Assembly: GCA_009777735.1 (NCBI GenBank)
Contig: WRLF01000001.1
Coordinates: forward strand, 152,636-216,635
Reading direction: 5' to 3'
Source of the DNA: Treponema sp.
Lineage (GTDB): Bacteria; Spirochaetota; Spirochaetia; Treponematales; Breznakiellaceae
Length of the DNA stretch: 64,000 bases
The notes under the pieces were generated by a model that did not search any database, was not told where the DNA came from, and saw nothing but the letters and a program-made list of their open reading frames with translations. Both the position numbers and the translations under genes were made by a program. Numbering within the stretch: the stretch's first letter is position 1; every line of letters begins with the position of its first letter. Of the stretch, positions 52,540 to 64,000 are shown piece by piece.

Positions 52540-53330
52540 AGCAATGAAAGGCTAAAACCCAATTGATCCGCCCAGCTTTCCCATGTAGATTCAGGTTCAC
52601 TGGAACCGGTCAGCAACAGGCGATTTTTGGGGTAAGAATTGTTTCCCTGCGGGATAACGGTATCTGTGAGCAGCGATTCAATGCGCCGGGTAATTCCTCT
52701 GATAGAGTCAAATACGGTGATATCAGGTGATGCTTCACGCTGGAAAACATCCAGTAAAAAAAGAAAATGAGTGCAGCCAAGTACCAGTGTGTCTATTCCT
52801 GCTGCGCGGAATTTGTTCAAATAGTTCTGAACAAAAGCTTTTTTTTCATCGTCTGATGCAGAGTAAAACGATTTTTCGATAAACGTAACCAGCTCCGGGG
52901 CGGCGATACCGGTAATGTCATTGCTGCCGTATTGGGCAGCAAGTTCCTTAACAAACGGCTGCTTAATGGTCAGCTCGGTTCCTAACACACCGATTTTACC
53001 GTTTTTTGATGCGAGTGCGGCGGGTTTTATTGCCGGGACTGTTCCAACAAAAGCGATTTTTGGGAAATGTTCCCGTAATACCGCCAATGCAGCCAGGGTT
53101 GCGGTATTGCAGGCAAGCACGATTATTTTTGGGTTGATGGTTTTGATGAGCAAGTCCACCAACGTGGATAGTATATCAATAAGTTCGTTTTTTTCCCGGA
53201 TACCGTAGGGAAAATGCAGGCGGTCTGCCAGATATACAATACTTTCATTTGGATTCCGATTAAGATAATTGCGGCAGTAGGGAATGCCGCCTATCCCTGA
53301 GTCCAGAAAAAGTACCGGTCTGTTTGTCAT
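52524..53330 (-). CDS. murI: Glutamate racemase
   Basis: 268 residues. FLDSGIGGIPYCRNYL carries the conserved D-S-G-I-G-G opening. VLACNTATLAALAVL holds the first catalytic Cys (Cys74), and LVLGCTHFLFLLDV the second. Supplies D-glutamate for peptidoglycan. The C-terminal residues LLNSEQ come from a heptamer repeat, so the natural end may have been replaced. Cotranscribed with the small zinc-ribbon gene upstream and rsgA downstream. Confidence 0.95.
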   Translation of the reverse strand: MTNRPVLFLDSGIGGIPYCRNYLNRNPNESIVYLADRLHFPYGIREKNELIDILSTLVDLLIKTINPKIIVLACNTATLAALAVLREHFPKIAFVGTVPAIKPAALASKNGKIGVLGTELTIKQPFVKELAAQYGSNDITGIAAPELVTFIEKSFYSASDDEKKAFVQNYLNKFRAAGIDTLVLGCTHFLFLLDVFQREASPDITVFDSIRGITRRIESLLTDTVIPQGNNSYPKNRLLLTGSSEPESTWESWADQLGFSLSLLNSEQ

Positions 53331-53335
53331 AGTGA

Positions 53336-53629
53336 TCAGTTAAATAAGTTATTAAAAGCAGATTTTGCTTCATCTGCCTTTTCCATGTTTTTTTTATTTC
53401 CTGCTGTTTCACCCCGGTATTTGGGGTCAAGCTTGAACCAATCACAGAAATTGGCCCGTTCCTTTTCCGCCACAGGCTCTGCATTTGCTTCTGAGCACCC
53501 GCCTTTCGAACCGGAAAGACAGAACCTGCAGTTCCTGCATGAGCGGAGATCTTTATCACAAACAGAACAGCGAAACGAACGGCCAATTGGCTCAGGTTCG
53601 GTAACGGGAGAACCGCAGTACCAGCACAT
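53336..53629 (-). CDS. Small cysteine-rich zinc-ribbon protein
   Basis: 97 residues. MCWYCGSPVTEPEP, FRCSVCDKDLRSCRNCRFC and a later single Cys make at least three CxxC-type knuckles, so it likely binds one or two zinc ions. The C-terminal half is charged, ending SAFNNLFN. No function known. It lies five bases upstream of murI on the same strand. Confidence 0.75.
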   Translation of the reverse strand: MCWYCGSPVTEPEPIGRSFRCSVCDKDLRSCRNCRFCLSGSKGGCSEANAEPVAEKERANFCDWFKLDPKYRGETAGNKKNMEKADEAKSAFNNLFN

Positions 53630-53709
53630 GGCTCCATAATACCAGCGGTGAGACTGGCTGACAAGCGGTTCTCACTGGCTTGCACTGCAAAAACATGGTA
53701 GAATAAACC

Positions 53710-54300
53710 ATGTTTACAGTAAGCCTCTGTGCGGCCGGCTGCGGGCGGCCTGCGATAAACGGCTCTAATCTTTGCTATACTCATCAGGCGGATCAGGAAC
53801 AGGAGATGAGACGGATCGTTGCCGGTATTGAAAGGAATGAAACGATTAAAGATCTGTGTGTTTCGGGGATGCGTTTTACGGAAGTTGATTTTTCGCATCG
53901 CCGGTTTTACGGATGTAATTTCCACGAAGCGGTTTTTAAAAATTGCATGTTTTCGGGATCACTGATGAGGATGTGTTTTTTTGACTTTGCTGAATTTATT
54001 CACTGCGATTTTCTCAAATCAGATTTGCAATTTTTGTCATTTGCAGGAGCGTACATTTCGAGTTGTGATTTTGGCGGATCGGAACTCGTGCAGGTTAATT
54101 TCCTGGGCGCTTCTATCGGAAAAACTTCTTTTTGCAATTCCAATCTGTATAACAGCCGGTTTATCAATGCCGATCTGGATGACGTGCGATTTATCAATTG
54201 CAATGTAAAACGGACAAATTTTATCAAAGCACATCAAAATAATGTTGTTTTTAAATCTTCAAATACCGCAGAAGCGATATTTGAACAGGAAAATATATGA
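53710..54300 (+). CDS. Pentapeptide-repeat protein
   Basis: 196 residues. The N terminus has CAAGCGRPAINGSNLCYTHQ, a small zinc-binding-like Cys/His knuckle. Residues 45-190 are pentapeptide repeats of the A(D/N)LXX type (DFSHRRFYGCNFHEAVFKNC, FCNSNLYNSRFINADLDDVR). These build a right-handed beta helix. Roles range from gyrase protection to scaffolding; none can be picked here. Coupled to the next gene by an ATGA overlap. Confidence 0.88.
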   Translation: MFTVSLCAAGCGRPAINGSNLCYTHQADQEQEMRRIVAGIERNETIKDLCVSGMRFTEVDFSHRRFYGCNFHEAVFKNCMFSGSLMRMCFFDFAEFIHCDFLKSDLQFLSFAGAYISSCDFGGSELVQVNFLGASIGKTSFCNSNLYNSRFINADLDDVRFINCNVKRTNFIKAHQNNVVFKSSNTAEAIFEQENI

Positions 54301-54896
54301 AACTGTTTTTTCATTACTGTTCATTCGGTTTCGGCAACTGTTATGTGCTGGGATCTGCAGATGCCATTATTATTGATCCGGGCCACATGGCCAAACAGCT
54401 TCTTGAGTTCATTGAAACCAATGATTTTTTTCTGAGGGCGGTACTGATTACCCACGATCACAAGACTCATGTGCAGGGACTGAGAACATTAAAACGAATT
54501 TACAATACCGACGTGTATGCCATAAACCGTGTTATTCAGGATAGTCAGACAATACCGGTAAAGGACGGAGATATTATCGATATAGGGCCTTTTAATGTTG
54601 AAGTGATTTCCATCCCCGGTCATTCTGCCGATTCGGTCGTTTACCGGATTGGCACCCTGCTTTTTACCGGAGATGTTTTAACAACAGGGCTTGTTGGCAC
54701 CACCGCCAGCGCTTATGGCGCAAAAACACAGATAAACAAACTGCGAAGCCGCATCCTTTCTTTGCCCGGTGATTACACGGTTCTTCCCGGACACGGTCCT
54801 CCTTCCACACTGGAAGCCGAGCGCCGTTTTAACGCAGATATAAATGACTATAACGACCTGCAAAACCGCAAACCGGGTTTCAAGATACAATTGTAA
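54297..54896 (+). CDS. Metallo-beta-lactamase-fold hydrolase
   Basis: 199 residues, short glyoxalase-II-like form. LITHDHKTHVQGLR corresponds to the HxHxDH motif, but the second-metal Asp is replaced by Thr (H-D-H-K-T-H). Other metal ligands are in IPGHSADSV, LLFTGDVLTTG and VLPGHGPPSTLEAE. It may bind one metal or a different pair. Substrate unknown. It follows the pentapeptide gene with ATGA overlap. Confidence 0.85.
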   Translation: MKLFFHYCSFGFGNCYVLGSADAIIIDPGHMAKQLLEFIETNDFFLRAVLITHDHKTHVQGLRTLKRIYNTDVYAINRVIQDSQTIPVKDGDIIDIGPFNVEVISIPGHSADSVVYRIGTLLFTGDVLTTGLVGTTASAYGAKTQINKLRSRILSLPGDYTVLPGHGPPSTLEAERRFNADINDYNDLQNRKPGFKIQL

Positions 54897-54967
54897 CTGC
54901 GGCAGTAGACATCACATTTGAAATGCTCTAGTATCGTGTCAATATTACTGCAAAAAAAGGAGTCTGT

Positions 54968-58509
<3,542 letters not shown>

Positions 58510-58585
58510 CAGATACAGTAGCGCCATTGCCTTTTTTTATTTTTTTAGTTACAGTGACAATAATTCTATATCAAAGGAATTGAAC

Positions 58586-59722
58586 ATGGGCACAGAATTG
58601 GCTTCTGTCCGGGATTGGGTAGGCGGAATTTTTGAAAAACTTAAAATAAAACTTGCGGCTGAGTGTGCGCGTAATCAACATACAATACCCTACATACCGG
58701 AAAACGGCCGATATACCGATCTGGAAAAAAGCGACGGTATTTTCTGGTGGACAAACGGTTTCTGGCCGGGAATGCTCTGGCAGATGTACAATGCCACAAA
58801 AGATGAATTGTACCGAAAAACCGCAGAAGCAGTTGAAATACGGCTGGATGCTGCTTTGGAGAGCTTTGAGGGTCTGCATCACGATGTCGGCTTTATGTGG
58901 CTGCATACTTCGGTGGCTAATTACCGTTTAACCGGGAACAAAGATTCCCGCAGACGTGCTCTCCATGCGGCAAACATCCTGGCCGGGCGTTACAACCCAG
59001 CCGGTAAATACATTATTGCCTGGAACGGCGATCGCCCCGGCTGGATAATTATCGACTGCCTGATGAATATCCCGTTATTGTACTGGGCAACGAGGGAAAT
59101 TAACGATCCCCGTTTTCAGATGATAGGCATGGAGCATGCCTATACCGCCATCGACCGCCTGCTGCGCCCTGACGGAAGCTGCAATCACATTGCCATTCTT
59201 TCCCCGCAAACCGGTGATTGCCTTGAAACGCCCGGTGGACAGGGTTTTGCTTCCGGCTCATCGTGGAGCCGCGGTCAGAGCTGGGCTCTGTACGGCTTTG
59301 CCCTGAGTTACCGCCACACCGGCGAGCGAAAATTTCTGGATGCCGCCAAAAGAATAGCTCATTATGTGATTGCCAATTTTGCCCAAAACGACTGGCTGCC
59401 ATTGGTTGATTTCCGATCCCCTCCGGAGCCGGTTATATACGATTCAACTGCCGCGATGATCAGCGCCTGCGGCTTGCTGGAAATTGCAGGTCATGCCGGC
59501 GAGTTTGAGAAAAATCTGTACGGGGACGCGGCGGTTAAAATACTGACAACCGCTGAAAAAACTTTTGCCGACTGGAATACCGAAACCGATGGTATTATCG
59601 GCAAAGGGACAGCCGCTTATCACGGTAAACCCCATGATACCGAAGTGCCCATTATCTACGGGGATTATTTCTTTACCGAAGCGGTTTTACGTCTCCTGGA
59701 AAAAGAATTCTTAATTTGGTAA
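58586..59722 (+). CDS. GH88 unsaturated glucuronyl/galacturonyl hydrolase
   Basis: 378 residues from the ATG at 58586, which follows AAAGGAATTGAAC; an earlier frame start lies inside the GH51 gene. GLHHDVGFMW and WIIIDCLMNIPLLYWA hold the two catalytic Asp positions of GH88. SSWSRGQSWALYGFAL is the usual substrate-binding stretch. Hydrolyses 4,5-unsaturated uronic acid ends left by polysaccharide lyases. Completes the glycosidase cluster. Confidence 0.92.
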   Translation: MGTELASVRDWVGGIFEKLKIKLAAECARNQHTIPYIPENGRYTDLEKSDGIFWWTNGFWPGMLWQMYNATKDELYRKTAEAVEIRLDAALESFEGLHHDVGFMWLHTSVANYRLTGNKDSRRRALHAANILAGRYNPAGKYIIAWNGDRPGWIIIDCLMNIPLLYWATREINDPRFQMIGMEHAYTAIDRLLRPDGSCNHIAILSPQTGDCLETPGGQGFASGSSWSRGQSWALYGFALSYRHTGERKFLDAAKRIAHYVIANFAQNDWLPLVDFRSPPEPVIYDSTAAMISACGLLEIAGHAGEFEKNLYGDAAVKILTTAEKTFADWNTETDGIIGKGTAAYHGKPHDTEVPIIYGDYFFTEAVLRLLEKEFLIW

Positions 59723-59740
59723 GGAATCATCCGGAATATT

Positions 59741-60073
59741 CTATAAAAAAGAATTCATTCCGCTCATTACTATGCCAAAAAAAGCAATCATATAAATAAC
59801 CGAAAAAACAATTTGGATAATAAAACCGGTAAGCGCACCCTTACCGCATGATTTTGCTTTTTTAGGGCTGGAATTATTCCAAACGAGAAATAAAATTAAT
59901 CCAACTATCGGAAAAAGAAAACCCAGAATTGCAAAACCGAAATTGGGAGCATCGTTTGTATTAACTGTACCGGCAACCTGAGGTGTTGCATTTGTTACAG
60001 CAGATCTTCCGCATTTAATACATACAACAGCTTCATCTATCAATTCAGCGCCGCAGCCGCTACAATATTTCAT
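59741..60073 (-). CDS. Small zinc-ribbon membrane protein
   Basis: 110 residues from the ATG at 60073 (MKYCSGCGAELIDEAVVCIK). Two CxxC pairs (CSGC and CIKC) form an N-terminal zinc ribbon. Two membrane segments follow (NFGFAILGFLFPIVGLILFL and GFIIQIVFSVIYMIAFFGIV). This domain layout is widespread and its function is unknown. Convergent with the GH88 gene. Confidence 0.8.
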   Translation of the reverse strand: MKYCSGCGAELIDEAVVCIKCGRSAVTNATPQVAGTVNTNDAPNFGFAILGFLFPIVGLILFLVWNNSSPKKAKSCGKGALTGFIIQIVFSVIYMIAFFGIVMSGMNSFL

Positions 60074-60173
60074 AATACTCAATTATATACCATTTCACAA
60101 CCGTTGTCAACGTATTTACAACTTACCTTGACTTATCGGCGATGTTTCAGAATAATGAAAGCTGAAGAAATAT

Positions 60174-61052
60174 ATGGATACTTTAGCAACAGCGTTTAAG
60201 GAACAAATAAAACAGGCAGTGTCACTTGCAAAGGTATCAACCGTTATTACACCGGACAATGTGTATCAGGAAGGCAATGCAGATATTCTTCCTGTGGTTG
60301 ACAGCATGGCGGATGCGCTTTTGCTTCCCGGCTCCGGTGTAGACGGCATGGAGTACCTTGAAGAACTGCTGGCAAAAGCAGAAACAGGAAAGTCCTGCCT
60401 TTTACTGCTAGAACATTACAGTAACATGGATCTTACCCTGTTTTCGCTTTTGGTTCGGCGGGCAGGCGGCCGGGGCGAACAAATCAACAAAGCTGTTGTT
60501 GCCATTGCCGGGATGAAACTCAACGAAGACAATCCGGTGGTTGCGGCATTTGCCAGCGCCTATACCCGCGTTGTTATTTATCCGATCCGTTCACTTGAAG
60601 GGCTGGATGCAGAAAATGACAAGGAAGAGATTATCCGCAGTAACGCCATTAACCGGGCTGCCATGAAGAAGCTTGACAAACTAAAAACACAGGGAAAACT
60701 GGTGCTGATATTCCCAACAGGAACCCGTTACCGTCCGTGGGATCCTTCAACAAAAAAGGGTGTCCGCGAAATTGATGGATACCTTCGTTCATATGACTAT
60801 ATGTGCCTGATTGCCATAAACGGGGAAGTTCTGCATGTGCAGGAAACGGACATGATGAACGATGCGGTGAGTAAAGACATTGTCAGGATTACCGCAGGAC
60901 CGGTGTTGTCATGTGCTGAGTTTCGCAATAAAGCACGGAATGAGGCACAAGCCGCCGGCATTGCTGACAAAAAACAGGCCGCCGTTGACGCGATTATTAC
61001 CGAGCTGAACCTGATGCACGATAAAGCAGAAAAAAAACGGGAAAACCCATGA
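60174..61052 (+). CDS. Glycerolipid acyltransferase family protein
   Basis: 292 residues. LLLEHYSNMDLTLFSLL holds the HX4D-type catalytic motif (H-Y-S-N-M-D). LVLIFPTGTRYRPWDPSTKK is the substrate-binding block seen in glycerol-3-phosphate and acylglycerol-phosphate acyltransferases. No clear membrane helix. The overlap with pgsA (ATGA) ties it to phospholipid synthesis, most likely an early acylation step. Confidence 0.82.
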   Translation: MDTLATAFKEQIKQAVSLAKVSTVITPDNVYQEGNADILPVVDSMADALLLPGSGVDGMEYLEELLAKAETGKSCLLLLEHYSNMDLTLFSLLVRRAGGRGEQINKAVVAIAGMKLNEDNPVVAAFASAYTRVVIYPIRSLEGLDAENDKEEIIRSNAINRAAMKKLDKLKTQGKLVLIFPTGTRYRPWDPSTKKGVREIDGYLRSYDYMCLIAINGEVLHVQETDMMNDAVSKDIVRITAGPVLSCAEFRNKARNEAQAAGIADKKQAAVDAIITELNLMHDKAEKKRENP

Positions 61053-61657
61053 ACATTCCCGACCGCCTGACATTTTTAAGACTTATCCTCGCCCCTGTTT
61101 TCTTTGTCGTATACACCCTGCCTAAACTGTTGCCAGCGCATTTAACGGACAGCGCACGATGGCTTGTACCGCTGCTTTGGGTTATTTTCATCGTTTCGGA
61201 AATCACCGACATGCTTGACGGTATGATGGCACGCCGGTTGAATCAGAGCAGCGATTTTGGCAAGCTCCTTGACCCTTTTGCCGACACCCTCATGCAGATT
61301 ACCTGCTTCCTGTGCTTTGTGATTGACGGGATTTTCCCGGCAATATTGTTTCTCGTGGTACTGTACCGTGAATTTGGTATTTTGCTCATCCGTAACCTGA
61401 TGCTGAAAAAAGGGATATCAATGGGGGCGCGTATGGGCGGTAAGATAAAGACTGTTGCTTACATCGGCGCAGCTGCCATAGCCCTGTTGTACGTCAGCCT
61501 GACCCGACTCAACGCTGCTGAACACCTGCAGCCTGTTGTCAGGATAGTGGCTCTTGCCGTTTTTGGCGTGTCTGTACTTTTTTCGGTATTATCGTTTTTT
61601 GACTATGTCGCAGTCTACCGGGGGAAGCTTACAAAGAATCCTGCAGAGCCTCAGTGA
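61049..61657 (+). CDS. pgsA: CDP-alcohol phosphatidyltransferase, PgsA type
   Basis: 202 residues. The CDP-OH-P signature D-G-x2-A-R-x8-G-x3-D-x3-D is met by DMLDGMMARRLNQSSDFGKL followed by LDPFADT. It begins MNIPDRLTFLRLILAPVFFV, typical of PgsA, with several membrane segments. Makes phosphatidylglycerophosphate from CDP-diacylglycerol. Its 3' end overlaps the convergent solute-binding fusion gene by 29 bases. Confidence 0.9.
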   Translation: MNIPDRLTFLRLILAPVFFVVYTLPKLLPAHLTDSARWLVPLLWVIFIVSEITDMLDGMMARRLNQSSDFGKLLDPFADTLMQITCFLCFVIDGIFPAILFLVVLYREFGILLIRNLMLKKGISMGARMGGKIKTVAYIGAAAIALLYVSLTRLNAAEHLQPVVRIVALAVFGVSVLFSVLSFFDYVAVYRGKLTKNPAEPQ

Positions 61658-64000
61658 GTCTCTCCCAAATATCACGCTCTATCTCTTCCGGTACAGAATG
61701 TACGGGGTGATACTCAATTATCTCTGCCATCTCAAAAATATCCCATGCTTTTGAATAAAGCGTATCTTTGACGATGTAATCACCGGGAAATAAACCGGGA
61801 GTAACTCCCGGGACTGCTCCAAGCTCTTCGGCAAGGATCTGGCTTTTTTCTGCAATAAAGGCCAAAAAAGCCCACGCTTCATCCTGCAGTGCGCTTTCGC
61901 CGGAAATACCGGCGTATATTCCCGAAAGACCCAGACGGTTCTTTCCATGTACCAATGCGGGCATTGCGGTAATTCCAAAATTTAAATCGCCGGCTGTACG
62001 CTGTATAAAAATAATTTCTCTTGACGATGCAGCAAGCATGGCAATTTTACCTTCTGCAAACTCTTCTATTCTCTGTGTTCCGGTTTTTGACAGACTTTCC
62101 GGTGCTAAAAGCCCCTCGCTGCTTAACCGGCTAATAAAATCAATGGAATCCGCAGCAATACGGGTAAGTGTTCCGTTTTCGTTGAACAATTCACCTCCGG
62201 CTGCCCAGATCCAGGGATATATATCCCGCCGCAGTGCCAGAGGGTCTGACAGATCCAGGCCGAGCGCAAGCGGAGCGATCCCCTGTCTTGCAACAGCCCT
62301 TGCGGCATTAAGGAATTCGGTGCGGGTTCTGGGAGGTCTGTCGGAATTAGCCTCCTGCAGTATGTCAATGTTATAGAAAAAAATATCCAAAAATGATACC
62401 AGTTGCAGCGCCCATTGTTCCGATTGTTCTTCATTGTCGATATATGATGCAAGCGGAGCAAGAGCGGAATCAATCATTAAACGGCTGTATTCACCATCAT
62501 CAAAAAATAAAATATCTGCAATATCATCCGGTGTATTAGCGTCAACCATATCAGCACGCACGCCGGTTTGATCGGTACGACTGTTAATTCGAATTCGTAA
62601 ACCGGGATTTTTTTCTTCGAATTCCTGAACGAGCGAACTGATGATATCTCTGCCGAACAAATCTACAATCTGCCATGAGACAACAAGTTCAATATGTTTG
62701 TCAAGATTGCTGTTTTTCCTGACAGTTTGATTAGCGGCAGTCGTAGCCAAAACCACAATTACGACAATGAGGAGAAATACGTCTATCCGTTTATTGTTTA
62801 TGTATTTAGTAACAACAGGCCATAACAATGCAGGTTTCTGACGAAATCTCCTGAAGCGGTTCTTTGATTCCAGAGAGGCGCGGCGAATAGTCCCGGCGGC
62901 AGATTTCAGTTTTTCGGGAGTACGATGGAAATCTTTGACTGCGGTTTTTAACTTTGCCGGGATAGAACATAAGACTCCTGCCGCAAGTTTCAGCTTTTCC
63001 GGTATGCGGCGGATAGCGACGGCAACAAGTTTTAACTTTACAGGAATTCGGCGCAACCCTCCGGCAAAAGACTTTAGGCCATTGGCGATACTGCGGAAAA
63101 CCGCGGCAAAAAAAGCCTTGGGCTTTGTTGCAAACCAGGCGCGAACCCTTGGCATTACCGGAACACGGGGAGGACGGGACGGAGTACGGGAAACAGGCTT
63201 CGGTTTTGCCTGAGCGCGGCGGATAGCAGCAGCGGATTTCAGTTTTTCCGGGATACGGCGGATAGCGGCGGCGGCGGTTTTCAGCTTTTCCGGTATGCGG
63301 CGGAAAACAGCGGCAACAGGTTTTAACTTTGCGGGAATTCGGCGCAACCCTCCGGCAAAAGACTTTAGGCCATTGGCGATACTGCGGAAAACCGCGGTAA
63401 AAAAAGCCTTGGGTTTTGTAGCGAACCAGGCGCGGACTCTCGGCATTACCGGAACACGGGGACGAGACGGAGTACGGAAAACAAGCTTCGGTTTTGCCTG
63501 AGTGCGGCGGATAGCAGCAGCGGATTTCAGTTTTTCCGGGATACGGCGAATAGCGGCGGCGGCGGTTTTCAGCTTTGCAGGTATGCGCTGAATAGCAGCG
63601 GTAACAGGTTTTAACTTTGCGGGAATTCGGCGGAAAGCAGCGGCAACAAGTTTTAACTTTACAGGAATTCGGCGCAACCCTCCGGCAAAAGACTTTAGGC
63701 CATTTGCAATACTGCGGAAAATCATGGCAAAAAAAGCCTTGGGCTTTGTTGCAAACCAGGCGCGGACCCTCGGCATTACCGGAACACGGGGACGAGACGG
63801 AGTACGGGAAACAAGCTTCGGTTTTGCCGGAGCGCGGCGGATAGCTGCAGAGGATTTCAATTTCTCTGGGATACGGCGAATAGCGGCGGCGGCGGTTTTC
63901 AGCTTTTCCGGAATTCGGCGGAAAGCAGCGGCAACAGGTTTTAACTTTGCGGGAATTCGGCGCAACCCTCCGGGAAAAGACTTTAGGCCATTGGCGATAC
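61629..64000 (-). CDS. Repeat-fused, membrane-anchored solute-binding protein (5' end outside window)
   Basis: At least 790 residues; the frame stays open to base 64000. The N-terminal 380 residues are basic repeats: 13-residue units of type AFRRIPAKLKPVA, grouped into blocks of 96-110 residues that also carry PRVRAWFATKPKAFF and SIANGLKSFAGGLRRIP. One membrane segment follows (FLLIVVIVVLATTA). The C-terminal 370 residues are a family 1 extracellular solute-binding domain (GRDIISSLVQEFEEKNPGLR, DIADILFFDDGEYSR, EIIFIQRTAGDLNFGITAMP). Orientation implies repeats in the cytoplasm and the binding domain outside. I know of no such fusion. No permease gene is adjacent. Confidence 0.75.
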   Translation of the reverse strand, partial: IANGLKSFPGGLRRIPAKLKPVAAAFRRIPEKLKTAAAAIRRIPEKLKSSAAIRRAPAKPKLVSRTPSRPRVPVMPRVRAWFATKPKAFFAMIFRSIANGLKSFAGGLRRIPVKLKLVAAAFRRIPAKLKPVTAAIQRIPAKLKTAAAAIRRIPEKLKSAAAIRRTQAKPKLVFRTPSRPRVPVMPRVRAWFATKPKAFFTAVFRSIANGLKSFAGGLRRIPAKLKPVAAVFRRIPEKLKTAAAAIRRIPEKLKSAAAIRRAQAKPKPVSRTPSRPPRVPVMPRVRAWFATKPKAFFAAVFRSIANGLKSFAGGLRRIPVKLKLVAVAIRRIPEKLKLAAGVLCSIPAKLKTAVKDFHRTPEKLKSAAGTIRRASLESKNRFRRFRQKPALLWPVVTKYINNKRIDVFLLIVVIVVLATTAANQTVRKNSNLDKHIELVVSWQIVDLFGRDIISSLVQEFEEKNPGLRIRINSRTDQTGVRADMVDANTPDDIADILFFDDGEYSRLMIDSALAPLASYIDNEEQSEQWALQLVSFLDIFFYNIDILQEANSDRPPRTRTEFLNAARAVARQGIAPLALGLDLSDPLALRRDIYPWIWAAGGELFNENGTLTRIAADSIDFISRLSSEGLLAPESLSKTGTQRIEEFAEGKIAMLAASSREIIFIQRTAGDLNFGITAMPALVHGKNRLGLSGIYAGISGESALQDEAWAFLAFIAEKSQILAEELGAVPGVTPGLFPGDYIVKDTLYSKAWDIFEMAEIIEYHPVHSVPEEIERDIWERLTEALQDSL
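62840..64000. repeat. In-frame tandem DNA repeat coding the basic repeat domain
   Basis: The marker GACTTTAGGCCATT recurs at 63070, 63361, 63691 and 63979, so block lengths are 291, 330 and 288 bases, all multiples of three. Each block contains 39-base sub-repeats. Near identity between blocks suggests recent expansion or gene conversion. Confidence 0.85.

Noticed and set aside
62935..63844. Plus-strand ORFs in the 63 kb repeat
   Set aside because: They are antisense shadows of the in-frame repeat; the minus frame runs without stop into an intact solute-binding domain.

Overview
The window looks like a chromosomal segment of a spirochaete, most likely a gut-associated Treponema. The grounds are a BspA-like lipoprotein built of 23-residue TpLRR repeats, relaxed spirochaete-style lipoboxes, mid-range GC, and a plant-polysaccharide gene cluster (GH42, GH51, GH88). 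The genus is an inference from gene content; no rRNA or tRNA gene was recognised.

Layout. 1-5.6 kb: housekeeping and envelope genes (acyl-CoA synthetase, cut by the window edge; TraB-family protein; TPR protein; secreted proline-tailed protein). 5.6-10.7 kb: a peptide ABC transporter operon whose last ATPase gene is truncated and whose first ATPase gene carries an in-frame heptamer-repeat hairpin. 10.7-18.6 kb: a complete type II-C CRISPR-Cas9 locus with 40 identical repeats plus one degenerate repeat, cas2, cas1, a 1084-residue Cas9, a promoter-tracrRNA-terminator unit, and an extra repeat-like copy between the cas9 and tracrRNA promoters. 18.6-23.8 kb: remnant of a phage-type polyvalent protein with a MuF-C-like toxin end, split by an IS110-family element. 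23.8-26.6 kb: two AAA/DUF4143 ATPases. 26.6-38 kb: amidohydrolase, then a type III restriction-modification pair with a divergent controller-like regulator, an Rpn-type nuclease gene, and a UvrD helicase / PD-(D/E)XK nuclease / small membrane protein operon. 38-43 kb: metabolic and lipid genes. 43-49 kb: an accessory patch (DUF4760-like protein, TpLRR lipoprotein, two small regulators, second Rpn gene). 49-54 kb: mutS2, rsgA, murI and a zinc-ribbon protein. 53.7-60 kb: pentapeptide protein, metallo-hydrolase, glycosidase operon. 60-64 kb: acyltransferase, PgsA, and an unusual repeat-fused solute-binding protein that runs off the window.

How it works together. The CRISPR array is read on the plus strand, opposite to cas9-cas1-cas2, because the tracrRNA anti-repeat is the reverse complement of the plus-strand repeat. 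The degenerate repeat lies at the 5' end of the array, as known from other II-C loci. The type III R-M operon and xre gene share a short intergenic region holding two inverted repeats, which suggests a C-protein-style control circuit. GH42, GH51 and GH88 together would process arabinose, galactose and unsaturated uronic acid substituents of plant polysaccharides.

Most striking structural pattern: short copies of gene 3' ends (the DUF4143 ATPase, mutS2 and the DUF4760-like gene) recur as same-orientation repeats beside accessory cassettes. They look like scars or attachment-like footprints of repeated insertion at gene ends. Short heptanucleotide repeats have also entered coding sequences (dppD, rsgA, murI).
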